Origin: Burkholderiales bacterium
Lineage (GTDB): Bacteria > Pseudomonadota > Gammaproteobacteria > Burkholderiales > Burkholderiaceae_C
Assembly (NCBI GenBank): GCA_006227785.1
Contig: SBFU01000252.1
Location: 1-6,217, forward strand
Direction of reading: 5' to 3'
Length of the DNA stretch: 6,217 nt
A program made the position numbers and the translations under genes. Positions 1-6,217 of the stretch are shown here, piece by piece (position 1 is the first letter of the stretch; each line of letters begins with the position of its first letter). The notes beneath the pieces are model-generated. The model saw only the letters and a list, made by a program, of their open reading frames with translations. It had not been told where the DNA came from and ran no database searches.

Positions 1-1
1 C

Positions 2-646
2 CGGGATGGCCAGAACATCTACCCGGACCGGCAGATGATTCTGTTTGCGCAGGACGTGCTCAGTCGCGTTCCCGGAGGCCACATCCTCTTCGACGTCAAG
101 TGCTCACAGCGGCTGGCACCGGCCATCTCGGCGGCTGGCGGCCAACCGCACATCTACAAGACGGGGCATTCGCTGATCAAGGCTCGCATGAAGGAGCTGG
201 ACAGTCCACTCGGAGGTGAGATGAGTGGCCACATCTTCTTCAAGGAGCGCTGGTACGGCTTCGATGACGGCAGCTACGCAGGCGCCCGGCTGCTGGAGAT
301 CCTCAGCCGCCATCCGGATGCCAGCGAAGTGCTCAACGCCCTGCCCACCAGCTGCAGCACACCCGAACTGAATGTCACCTGCGCCGAGGGTGAACCGCAC
401 CGCATCGTCTCGCGCCTGCAGCAGATCATGGCGTTTGAGCCACCCGCCCAGGTTTCGACCATTGATGGTGTGCGGGTGGACTGGCCTGACGGGTTTGGTC
501 TGATCCGCGCGTCCAACACGACGCCGGTGCTGGTGCTGCGCTTCGAGGGTCACGACGAGGCGGCACTGGCGCGCATCCAGCGGGACATGATGGACCTGCT
601 CAGACAGGTGTTGCCGGACGCACGGCCAGACCTGGCCGCCCATTGA
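2..646 (+). CDS. Phosphomannomutase/phosphoglucomutase (AlgC/ManB type), C-terminal part, 5' truncated
   Basis: This is the last 214 residues of an alpha-D-phosphohexomutase, a cytoplasmic enzyme that interconverts hexose 6-phosphates and 1-phosphates, feeding GDP-mannose or UDP-glucose type precursors. The frame is open to the window edge and starts just after where the family's metal-binding DGDGDR loop should lie, so that loop and the phosphoserine are outside the window. Seen here: IYPDR at fragment residues 6-10, FDVKCS, KTGHSLIK, the sugar-binding loop GEMSGH followed by FFKERWYGFDD (nt 215 onward), and the C-terminal phosphate-binding loop RASNTTPVLVLRFE near residues 169-182. These match the Pseudomonas AlgC-type bifunctional enzyme closely, and the C-terminus ends at about the usual place. 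No frameshift is seen. The internal ATG at nt 35 is not the start, because conserved IYPDR lies before it. Substrate preference (mannose or glucose) cannot be read from the fragment. Confidence 0.95.
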   Translation, partial: RDGQNIYPDRQMILFAQDVLSRVPGGHILFDVKCSQRLAPAISAAGGQPHIYKTGHSLIKARMKELDSPLGGEMSGHIFFKERWYGFDDGSYAGARLLEILSRHPDASEVLNALPTSCSTPELNVTCAEGEPHRIVSRLQQIMAFEPPAQVSTIDGVRVDWPDGFGLIRASNTTPVLVLRFEGHDEAALARIQRDMMDLLRQVLPDARPDLAAH

Positions 647-647
647 C

Positions 648-651
648 AGGA
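648..651 (+). promoter_or_regulatory. Ribosome binding site (AGGA) supporting a TTG start
   Basis: AGGA lies 7 bases before the TTG at 659, in the 12-base gap after the mutase stop codon. The in-frame ATG at 692 has no comparable purine-rich site before it, so this motif favours the TTG as the start of the membrane protein. The motif is short and the inference modest. Confidence 0.4.
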
Positions 652-658
652 CTGTGCC

Positions 659-1969
659 TTGCCCGATCACAGCCTGAACCCGCAGCGTCAGATGGTCCCT
701 TTGAATCCTGACCACAGGGCACCGCAGCTTGGCCTGGCGCTGGCCATGCTGCTGCTTGCCCTGTCACCGGTCAGCACCAAGATTGGTGGTGCACTCTGGC
801 TCTTCATGGTGATGGGGGGGCTGTTTGTCTGGTGGCGGACACGGGGTGAAAGCACCTCTGAAGACCATCGTGAAGCCCGGCAGGTCGCCTGGGTCTGGCT
901 GGGATTCTGTGTCGCTGGCGCGTTGCTCAAGCTGGTGGGCGTGCTGTATTGGGACGATCCCGTGGGCACCCGGCACTTTGAGATCCGCCTGACGCTGGCC
1001 GCCTGGGCCACCTGGTTGTTGCTGCGCCAGATGCCTTCGGGCTTCATCGTGTTCGGTCGTCTGCGTCTGGCCCTGTTGCTGGCCGCTGCCCTGGCACTGG
1101 GTGTCAGCATTGCCCATGCCTACTTCAACGTCGAGACACCCTCGAACCGTATCAACTGGGCCGGCGGACTGGTCATGCTGGCTTTTGCCCAGATCGCCTT
1201 GCTGGGGCAGTCAGTCCGGCCTCGCGATGTGGCGGTCACCATCCTCACGTTGTTCCTGCTGCTGCTGTCAGTGCTGCTGACCGGTGCCCGAGGCGCCTAC
1301 CTGGCCATTCCATGGCTGCTCTTGTCGGCCCTGTGGGCTTTGCTGCTGGTGGGGCAGCGTCCGGTGATCCAGCGGCTCAGGCTGACGCTGCGATTCGCGG
1401 TGCCGCTGCTGGTGCTGACCGTGGTGACCGTGATGCTGGTGCCCAAGGTGGTGAACGTTCCTGCCCAGCGCCTGCAGATGGCGCTGGAGGAGGTGCAGGC
1501 AACCCTGGTGGCCGGAGACACCAGCAACTATGTCAATTCGCCCGTCTTTGTCCGCATCCGGTTCTGGCAGCGTTCATGGGAGGAGATCCAGCATTCTCCT
1601 TGGCTGGGGCATGGACGTGAACGCCGAATGGCGATGATCCAGCAATGGGCCGACGAGGCCGGCTCGGATGAAATGCGGCGGCACACCCACGTCCACAACG
1701 AATACCTCAATGGCTGGCTGGACCATGGCCTCATCGGTCTGGCCAGCACCCTGTGCTTCATGGTGGGGCTGTTCGCGACTGCAGCGCAGGCAGGTCGCAT
1801 CAACCCGCAGGCGGGCATTGGCCTGCTGGGTATTGGCGTGTTGCATGTGCTGATGAGCATGACAGACACCAACACCGGCACCAACAACTACGGCGTGATG
1901 ATGAGCCTGTCGATGGCGATCATGCTGCTGTCGCTGGAGCGCCACCAGGAGCCGAGGCCGGCATCATGA
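659..1969 (+). CDS. O-antigen ligase / polymerase family membrane protein (Wzy_C, WaaL-like)
   Basis: A 436-residue polytopic inner-membrane protein, predicted to transfer or polymerise undecaprenyl-linked glycan on the periplasmic side, as WaaL ligases do. About eleven or twelve hydrophobic segments are visible (roughly residues 23-38, 43-58, 75-97, 112-123, 131-153, 165-185, 189-208, 212-231, 244-262, 353-375, 385-401, 408-425). The Wzy_C signature TGARGAYLA is at 208-216. A large polar loop (about 263-352) carries RIRFWQRSWEEIQHSPWLGHG (299-319) and HTHVHNEYLNGWLDHG (342-357); the histidine and asparagine there, with the arginine after TGA, are the usual conserved polar positions. I take the TTG at 659 because of AGGA 7 bases upstream; ATG at 692 (residue 12) is the alternative and loses no membrane segment. 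The gene lies 12 bases after the mutase and its stop overlaps the next start, so it is co-transcribed. A run of seven Gs is at 814-820. Ligase and Wzy polymerase share this fold; the histidine-rich loop favours ligase. Confidence 0.85.
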   Translation: MPDHSLNPQRQMVPLNPDHRAPQLGLALAMLLLALSPVSTKIGGALWLFMVMGGLFVWWRTRGESTSEDHREARQVAWVWLGFCVAGALLKLVGVLYWDDPVGTRHFEIRLTLAAWATWLLLRQMPSGFIVFGRLRLALLLAAALALGVSIAHAYFNVETPSNRINWAGGLVMLAFAQIALLGQSVRPRDVAVTILTLFLLLLSVLLTGARGAYLAIPWLLLSALWALLLVGQRPVIQRLRLTLRFAVPLLVLTVVTVMLVPKVVNVPAQRLQMALEEVQATLVAGDTSNYVNSPVFVRIRFWQRSWEEIQHSPWLGHGRERRMAMIQQWADEAGSDEMRRHTHVHNEYLNGWLDHGLIGLASTLCFMVGLFATAAQAGRINPQAGIGLLGIGVLHVLMSMTDTNTGTNNYGVMMSLSMAIMLLSLERHQEPRPAS

Positions 1970-2781
1970 AGGTGTCCATGATCTTCACCACCTACAACGC
2001 CCCCCGGTGGCTGGAAAAGGTGTTCTGGGGTCTGTTCATGCAGCGCCATGCCTCATTCGAGGTGATCGTTGCCGACGACGGTTCGCGTGAGGACACACGC
2101 GAGGTGATCGAACGTTATCGGCGTGAGGCACCGTTTCCGGTGCACCATGTCTGGCAACCGGACGAAGGTTTTCAGAAGTGCCGGATCCTCAACAAGGCCA
2201 TTGTCAAGGCCCAGGGGGACTACCTGGTGTTCACCGATGGTGACTGCATTCCCCGTCCTGACTTCCTGTCGGTTCACCTGGCCCACGCGAACCGACAGTC
2301 CTTTCTGTCGGGCGGCTATGTCAAGTTGCCGATCGACCTGAGTGAGCGCATCACGCGCGAAGACGTGGAATCGGGGCGTGTGTACGACATCTCATGGCTT
2401 GGACAGAACGGTCTTCAACGTTCTTTCAAGACCCTGAAGGTGTCGGCTTCCGGGCGCTGGGGGCAGCTGCTGAACGCCATCAGTCCCGCCAAGAGCACCT
2501 GGAATGGTCACAACGCGTCCTGTTTTCGAGAGCATGCCATTGCCGTCAATGGTTTTGACGAGCGCATGCAGTATGGCGGTGAGGATGTCGAGTTCGGTGA
2601 GCGACTGGAGAACCTGGGGCTGCGCCCCAAGAAGATTCGCTATTCCACGACCTGTCTGCATCTGGAGCATGGCCGCGGTTACGTCACCGAGGACATGCTG
2701 CTGAAGAACCAGCAGATCCGGCAGGAGACGCGCGCCATGCGCCGTGTCAGGGCCGTGGTCGGACTGGACCAGTACCTGTGA
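1966..2781 (+). CDS. Family 2 glycosyltransferase with C-terminal galactosyltransferase-like (Glyco_transf_7C) motif
   Basis: A 271-residue cytoplasmic inverting GT-A glycosyltransferase, presumably adding one sugar from a nucleotide sugar to an LPS core or O-antigen acceptor. The order is typical: beta strand MKVSMIFTTYN (1-11), nucleotide-binding ADDGS (36-40), GDYLVFTDGDC with the metal-binding DxD at D91/D93, then WNGHNASCFR (179-188). GFDERMQYGGEDVEFGERL (196-214) is the acceptor-side ED motif seen in Glyco_transf_7C proteins, and LHLEHGRGY follows at 231-239. There is no signal peptide or membrane segment. The ATG overlaps the previous gene's TGA (ATGA), with GAGG at 1954-1957 eight bases upstream, so translation is probably coupled; an earlier start would reach into the ligase frame. 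A six-C run is at 2000-2005, codons 12-14. All catalytic motifs look intact. The sugar donor and linkage cannot be told from sequence. Confidence 0.92.
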   Translation: MKVSMIFTTYNAPRWLEKVFWGLFMQRHASFEVIVADDGSREDTREVIERYRREAPFPVHHVWQPDEGFQKCRILNKAIVKAQGDYLVFTDGDCIPRPDFLSVHLAHANRQSFLSGGYVKLPIDLSERITREDVESGRVYDISWLGQNGLQRSFKTLKVSASGRWGQLLNAISPAKSTWNGHNASCFREHAIAVNGFDERMQYGGEDVEFGERLENLGLRPKKIRYSTTCLHLEHGRGYVTEDMLLKNQQIRQETRAMRRVRAVVGLDQYL

Positions 2782-2847
2782 TGACCGCCAAGGCCTGGTT
2801 GCACGCTTGCATGACGTCTGGCGGCGTGGTGCCTGGCACCAGCCCTT

Positions 2848-4761
2848 TTGCACGGAGCGTTTGCCCTGTCTAAGGTCTTTGCCTACATCAGGATGCGGGT
2901 TGCCCGCAGTGGTGGTGTGTTCGGGTTGTTGCGGCTCGTCTGGCGCAACTTCCGCGCCATGGGATGGGACTATCTGCTCGGCGCTGTGCTTCGCGCGTTC
3001 TTTCAGCTGCGCAACCAGGCAGCGGAGGGCAGCGGTCCTTCGACAACCGATTACGCGGCATGGCGATCGAGCGGTGACGCATGGCATGCGCCCAGATGGT
3101 CTGCGGCTGACGGCCCGGGCCCGAAGATTTCCGTGGTGATGCCGGTGTATCGACCCGACCTCGGCCATTTCCGATCGGCCGTCGCATCGATACAGGCCCA
3201 GGACTACCCGCATTGGGAGCTGTGCATGGCCGACGATGCATCTGGTGATCCACAGCTCGAGGCCCTGCTGGATGAGCTGGCGCGTTCGGATGACCGCATC
3301 AAGCTGTGCTTTCGGCAGGAAAACGGGCACATTTCTGCCTGCAGCAATTCGGCCCTTGAGCTGGCGTCGGGCGACTATGTGCTGTTGTTTGATCAGGACG
3401 ACCTTCTGCCCGCCCACGCGCTCGGGGCCGTGGCCAAAGCGATCGGGTCCTCTCCGGAGGTGGCGATCATCTACTCGGATGAAGACAAGGTCGACGAAAC
3501 AGGGTCCCTGCACTTTGACCCGTATTTCAAGCCCGATTTCGATCAGACGCTGTTTCTGGGTCAGAACCTGGTCAGCCACCTGGGCGTCTATCGTCGCGAT
3601 CTGGTCTCTGCCGCCGGGGGGTTTCGTGTTGGCCTGGAAGGCTCGCAGGACCATGACCTCGCCTTGCGGGTGCTGGAAATCTGTGGTCCACAGCGGGTGA
3701 TGCACATCCCCGAGGTGCTCTACCACTGGCGCGCATCGCGCGGCAGCACGGCCCTGGCCAACTCGGAAAAATCCTATGCGTCGGTGGCTTCCAGGCGCGC
3801 GGTGCAAGAGCATCTGGGCCGCATGGGTGTGAGCGCGCACGTCGAGCCGGTGCAGGGGATTCCCTTCTTCAACCGTGTGGTCTACGACAAGCCCGTTCAG
3901 CAGTGCCGGGTCAGGATGGTCTTTCTCCTGCCCGATGCAACCGACAGCGGCGCCATCGCGCGCACGGTGCGACAGGTGCTGGACAACGCAGGTGATGCCG
4001 ACTGGCAAGCCGAAATCCTCGTGTCCCGCAGCGGCCGTGCCGACGTGAGGGGCCTGACCCGACGGTTCGCTTCGGCTCCATGGAGCGCACGCGTACGCTG
4101 CCTGGAGGTGCAGGGCGAGCAGGATCTGAAAGACCATCTGGCGAAGCTGCCAAAGGCCGGTACCGATCTGGTCTGCGTGGTGTCCGTGCCCGTGGCCAGT
4201 TGTCCTTCGGGCTGGCTTTCGGAGCTGGCGAGTGTGGCTGTGCGGCCCGGGGTTTCGTCGGTTGCACCCCGGTTCCTGGGGCCCATCGGTACGCAGTGCC
4301 ATGGTGGCATCGTGTTTCCGGATGCTGACCATGCCTGCCATGCATTTGAGGGGATGCCAGCCGGGGCCAACCCCATGTCCAGATCCTCTGCCCTGAGCCA
4401 GCGCTTCATGGCCTTGTCACCCGCCCTCATCGTGTCGAGGCCGCGTACCTGGGAACGGTTCGACTCCAGCCTGCCGTTGGATACCAAGTGGTCCATCTGG
4501 GCGATGATGCTGGAACACCACAGCGCGGGCAGCACCCATTGCTGGACACCGTTCGTTTCGCTGCGGGTCGGAAGAAAGGCAGCCCGGCGCACAGGCAACC
4601 TCATGGATGAGCTGGATGAGGTACAGCGCAGCCAATGGCGCGCCCTGTGTGCCTCACTGCTCCCGGACCCCGCCTACAACCCCAACCTGTCGGTCACGGG
4701 TGACTTTCTGCTGAGGGTCGGTGCCGGGGCTGGTGCCGCCCAGTCTGCGGGGCAGGGCTGA
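2848..4761 (+). CDS. Large RfbC-like glycosyltransferase: active GT2 domain plus degenerate second GT-like domain
   Basis: A 637-residue cytoplasmic glycosyltransferase, resembling the two-domain Myxococcus RfbC type used in O-antigen or rhamnan-like glycan assembly. After a basic, partly hydrophobic N-terminal region (1-60) comes a complete GT2 domain (about 92-310): PKISVVMPVYRP, WELCMADDAS (D129/D130), ENGHISACSNSALELASGDY, DQDD at 182-185, IIYSDEDKVDE (207-217), GLEGSQDHDLALR around 262-272, and LYHWRASRGSTA near 291-302. Residues about 345-615 follow the outline of the usual second GT2 domain, ending in DPAYNPNLSVTG (607-618), but the acidic DxD-like site is replaced by VSVPVAS (445-451), so this half is probably not catalytic. 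The start is uncertain: an in-frame stop at 2812 limits it, TTG 2848 is the first near-standard start but has no clear ribosome site, and ATGs at 2893 and 2959 would still keep the GT2 domain. It follows the previous gene by 66 bases, so it is likely in the same operon. Confidence 0.88.
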   Translation: MHGAFALSKVFAYIRMRVARSGGVFGLLRLVWRNFRAMGWDYLLGAVLRAFFQLRNQAAEGSGPSTTDYAAWRSSGDAWHAPRWSAADGPGPKISVVMPVYRPDLGHFRSAVASIQAQDYPHWELCMADDASGDPQLEALLDELARSDDRIKLCFRQENGHISACSNSALELASGDYVLLFDQDDLLPAHALGAVAKAIGSSPEVAIIYSDEDKVDETGSLHFDPYFKPDFDQTLFLGQNLVSHLGVYRRDLVSAAGGFRVGLEGSQDHDLALRVLEICGPQRVMHIPEVLYHWRASRGSTALANSEKSYASVASRRAVQEHLGRMGVSAHVEPVQGIPFFNRVVYDKPVQQCRVRMVFLLPDATDSGAIARTVRQVLDNAGDADWQAEILVSRSGRADVRGLTRRFASAPWSARVRCLEVQGEQDLKDHLAKLPKAGTDLVCVVSVPVASCPSGWLSELASVAVRPGVSSVAPRFLGPIGTQCHGGIVFPDADHACHAFEGMPAGANPMSRSSALSQRFMALSPALIVSRPRTWERFDSSLPLDTKWSIWAMMLEHHSAGSTHCWTPFVSLRVGRKAARRTGNLMDELDEVQRSQWRALCASLLPDPAYNPNLSVTGDFLLRVGAGAGAAQSAGQG

Positions 4762-4767
4762 ACAGAT

Positions 4768-4782
4768 CCGCCCATGGGGCGG
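4768..4782. terminator. Possible weak bidirectional hairpin between convergent genes
   Basis: CCGCCC (4768-4773), a three-base loop ATG, and GGGCGG (4777-4782) form a perfect 6-bp G+C stem. It lies in the 37-base space between the stop codons of the + strand glycosyltransferase and the - strand dehydratase, where a shared terminator would be expected. No T tract follows on either strand, so it is not a classic intrinsic terminator. A second perfect palindrome, GCGGCCGC, is at 4790-4797. Chance occurrence in G+C-rich DNA is quite possible. Confidence 0.25.
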
Positions 4783-4798
4783 GCAGGCAGCGGCCGCC

Positions 4799-6217
4799 TC
4801 AACTGCCTGTGCGCTGATCGGACGGGAAGATCCGGTGGGCGTCGCTGGCTTCCAGGCAGGCGTAGCCGGATACGACGCACTGGAGTTGCCGTTTGACCGC
4901 CTCCATGTCCCCCTGTTCCAGCGCGCTTGCCAGTTCCTGCAACCTGGATTCCAGCTGAGCCCAGGCCAGGAAGTCCTCGTGCGCCTTCATGATCAGCGGG
5001 TGGGACGTGGGCTCGGGATTGTCCCCGATCAGCAGTTCTTCAAACAGCTTCTCACCCGGCCGCAAGCCGGTGATTTCGATCGCGATGTCCCCATCGGGAT
5101 GGGCATCGTCCCGCACCGTGAGACCCGACAGTTCGATCATGCGAATGGCCAGATCCATGATGCGGACCGGCTCACCCATGTCAAGCACGAAGACATCGCC
5201 GCCCTTGGCCATGGCACCGGCCTGGATGACCAGCTGGGCCGCCTCGGGAATGGTCATGAAGTAACGGGTGATATCCGGATGGGTCAGCGTGATCGGGCCG
5301 CCATCGCGGACCTGTTGGCGGAACCTGGGTACCACCGATCCGGAAGAGCCCAGGACATTGCCAAAGCGCACCATGGAAAAGCGTGTGCGTGATGCCGTTG
5401 CCGTCATGGCCTGCAAGACCATTTCGGCCAGGCGTTTGCTGGCCCCCATGATGTTGGTGGGCCTGACCGCCTTGTCGGTGCTGATGAGCACGAAATCGCT
5501 GACCCCGGCATCGCGCGCCGCGCGCGCCATGGCCAGCGTGCCCCAGGTGTTGTTGCGGATGCCCTCAACCGGGTTGTGCTCGACCAGGGGCACATGCTTG
5601 TAGGCCGCTGCATGGTACACGGTGTCCGGCTTCCAGGTCTGGCAGATCTCGCGCATGCGCTGCTCGTCCCGAACCGAGGCCAGCAAGGGCACCACGCGCC
5701 CCACATCGCGGTCGTCGCGCCCGATCAGCTCCTGGTGAATCTGGTAGAGGGCGTATTCGCTCTGCTCGACCAGCACCAGAACAGTGGGGTTGAGCTTCTG
5801 GATCTGGCGGCACAGTTCGCTGCCGATCGATCCGCCGGCACCGGTGACCAGCACCACCTTGTCCGTCGTGTTCTTGCCCAGCAGGATGTGGTTGGGGCTG
5901 ACCGGTTCACGTCCGAGCAGGTCATCGATGTCCAGCTCGCGCAGATCGGAGATGTGGATCTTGCCCTGGGCGAGTTCGCTGACGCTGGGGAGGGTCCGGA
6001 CCGAGACATGCAGGTGCCGCATGCCCGAGATGATCTCGTTGCGGCGGTGCCGGCTGGCCGAAGGCATGGCCATCAGGACGGTGCTGATCTGCAGGGTGTC
6101 GATGAGGCTTTCCAGATCGGTCGGGCTGTAGATGGGCAACCCGTTGAGCACATGTCCGTGCAGGCGGTCATCGTCGTCGAGAAAGCCCATGACACGCATT
6201 TCGTGGCTGTTGGCCAT
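4799..6217 (-). CDS. FlaA1/CapD/WbpM-type nucleotide-sugar 4,6-dehydratase/epimerase, N-terminus outside window
   Basis: The C-terminal 472 residues of a polysaccharide biosynthesis SDR enzyme. Full-length relatives of about 600-660 residues have four N-terminal membrane helices, then a CoA-binding-like Rossmann domain, then the catalytic domain; only the end of the middle domain (about 1-105, from RVMGFLDDD) and the whole catalytic domain are here. The NAD(P) motif TGAGGSIGSELCRQI is at 125-139, then YHAAAYKHVPLVEHNP (201-216), ISTDKAVRPTNIMGASKR (245-262), FGNVLGSSGSVVP, RYFMTIPEAAQLVIQA and ITGLRPGEKLFEELL (382-396). The SDR tyrosine is replaced by methionine (M257-x-x-x-K261), as in WbpM-type UDP-GlcNAc 4,6-dehydratases. 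The ATG at 6215-6217 is only the first Met at the window edge, not the true start. The product is likely a UDP-4-keto-6-deoxy-HexNAc leading to sugars such as QuiNAc or FucNAc, but substrate is inferred. It runs towards the + strand operon, so it has its own promoter, outside the window. Confidence 0.93.
   Translation of the reverse strand: MANSHEMRVMGFLDDDDRLHGHVLNGLPIYSPTDLESLIDTLQISTVLMAMPSASRHRRNEIISGMRHLHVSVRTLPSVSELAQGKIHISDLRELDIDDLLGREPVSPNHILLGKNTTDKVVLVTGAGGSIGSELCRQIQKLNPTVLVLVEQSEYALYQIHQELIGRDDRDVGRVVPLLASVRDEQRMREICQTWKPDTVYHAAAYKHVPLVEHNPVEGIRNNTWGTLAMARAARDAGVSDFVLISTDKAVRPTNIMGASKRLAEMVLQAMTATASRTRFSMVRFGNVLGSSGSVVPRFRQQVRDGGPITLTHPDITRYFMTIPEAAQLVIQAGAMAKGGDVFVLDMGEPVRIMDLAIRMIELSGLTVRDDAHPDGDIAIEITGLRPGEKLFEELLIGDNPEPTSHPLIMKAHEDFLAWAQLESRLQELASALEQGDMEAVKRQLQCVVSGYACLEASDAHRIFPSDQRTGS

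Noticed and set aside
104..715. A 203-codon - strand frame opposite the mutase
   Set aside because: It mirrors a clearly conserved phosphohexomutase, shows no family motifs, and runs into the next gene's start region.
1753..1965. 5' extension of the first glycosyltransferase frame to an upstream ATG at 1753
   Set aside because: The added residues look like an out-of-frame reading of the ligase C-terminus (rich in Ala, Gly, Arg, His). The ATG at 1966 has a ribosome site, an ATGA overlap, and starts exactly at the first GT-A beta strand.
2744..3139. A + strand frame reading through the 2782-2847 gap, with a plausible-looking stretch (LVARLHDVWRRGAWHQPF)
   Set aside because: It becomes Cys/Ser/Arg-rich nonsense once the glycosyltransferase frame begins, and its start lies inside the previous gene. 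I keep only the start ambiguity as a finding.
2392..4341. A 649-codon open frame on the - strand, antisense to both glycosyltransferases
   Set aside because: Its translation is rich in His, Arg, Gln and Pro with no recognisable domain, while the + strand beneath carries continuous, motif-confirmed glycosyltransferase sequence. Long antisense frames are common opposite G+C-rich genes with strong third-position bias.
4721..5392. A 223-codon + strand frame over the 3' end of the dehydratase gene
   Set aside because: It is antisense to the conserved SDR domain, has no recognisable domain, and starts inside the end of the + strand glycosyltransferase.

Overview
The window is a stretch of a surface-polysaccharide (lipopolysaccharide / O-antigen type) biosynthesis locus from a high-G+C Gram-negative bacterium. 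The strong GC3 preference, the AlgC-type phosphohexomutase, the O-antigen-ligase-like membrane protein and the FlaA1/WbpM-type dehydratase together suggest a betaproteobacterium, perhaps Burkholderiales. That placement is inferred from gene style only; no taxonomic marker is present.

Layout: four genes run on the + strand and one on the - strand. The + strand starts inside a phosphomannomutase/phosphoglucomutase (2-646, 5' end missing). Twelve bases later comes a polytopic O-antigen ligase/polymerase-family protein (659-1969). It overlaps a family 2 glycosyltransferase (1966-2781) by 4 bases in an ATGA arrangement. After a 66-base gap with an unresolved start region comes a large glycosyltransferase (2848-4761) with an active-looking N-terminal GT-A domain and a degenerate second one. 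The - strand gene (6217-4799, N-terminus beyond the window) is the catalytic part of a membrane-anchored nucleotide-sugar 4,6-dehydratase/epimerase. It converges on the + strand operon with only 37 bases between stop codons.

How the genes may work together (inference from families): the mutase makes hexose-1-phosphates for nucleotide-sugar synthesis. The dehydratase converts a UDP-HexNAc to a 4-keto-6-deoxy intermediate, often the route to the first O-antigen sugar. The two glycosyltransferases add sugars to a lipid-linked or core acceptor at the cytoplasmic face. The polytopic protein joins (or polymerises) the glycan on the periplasmic side.

Coding density is close to complete. I see no RNA genes, mobile elements, CRISPR arrays or long repeats, and no gene-free stretch over 300 bases. 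Nothing here looks like a wholly new system. The points most worth a second look are the degenerate second domain of the large glycosyltransferase, its odd start region, and short G/C homopolymers in three consecutive cell-surface genes.
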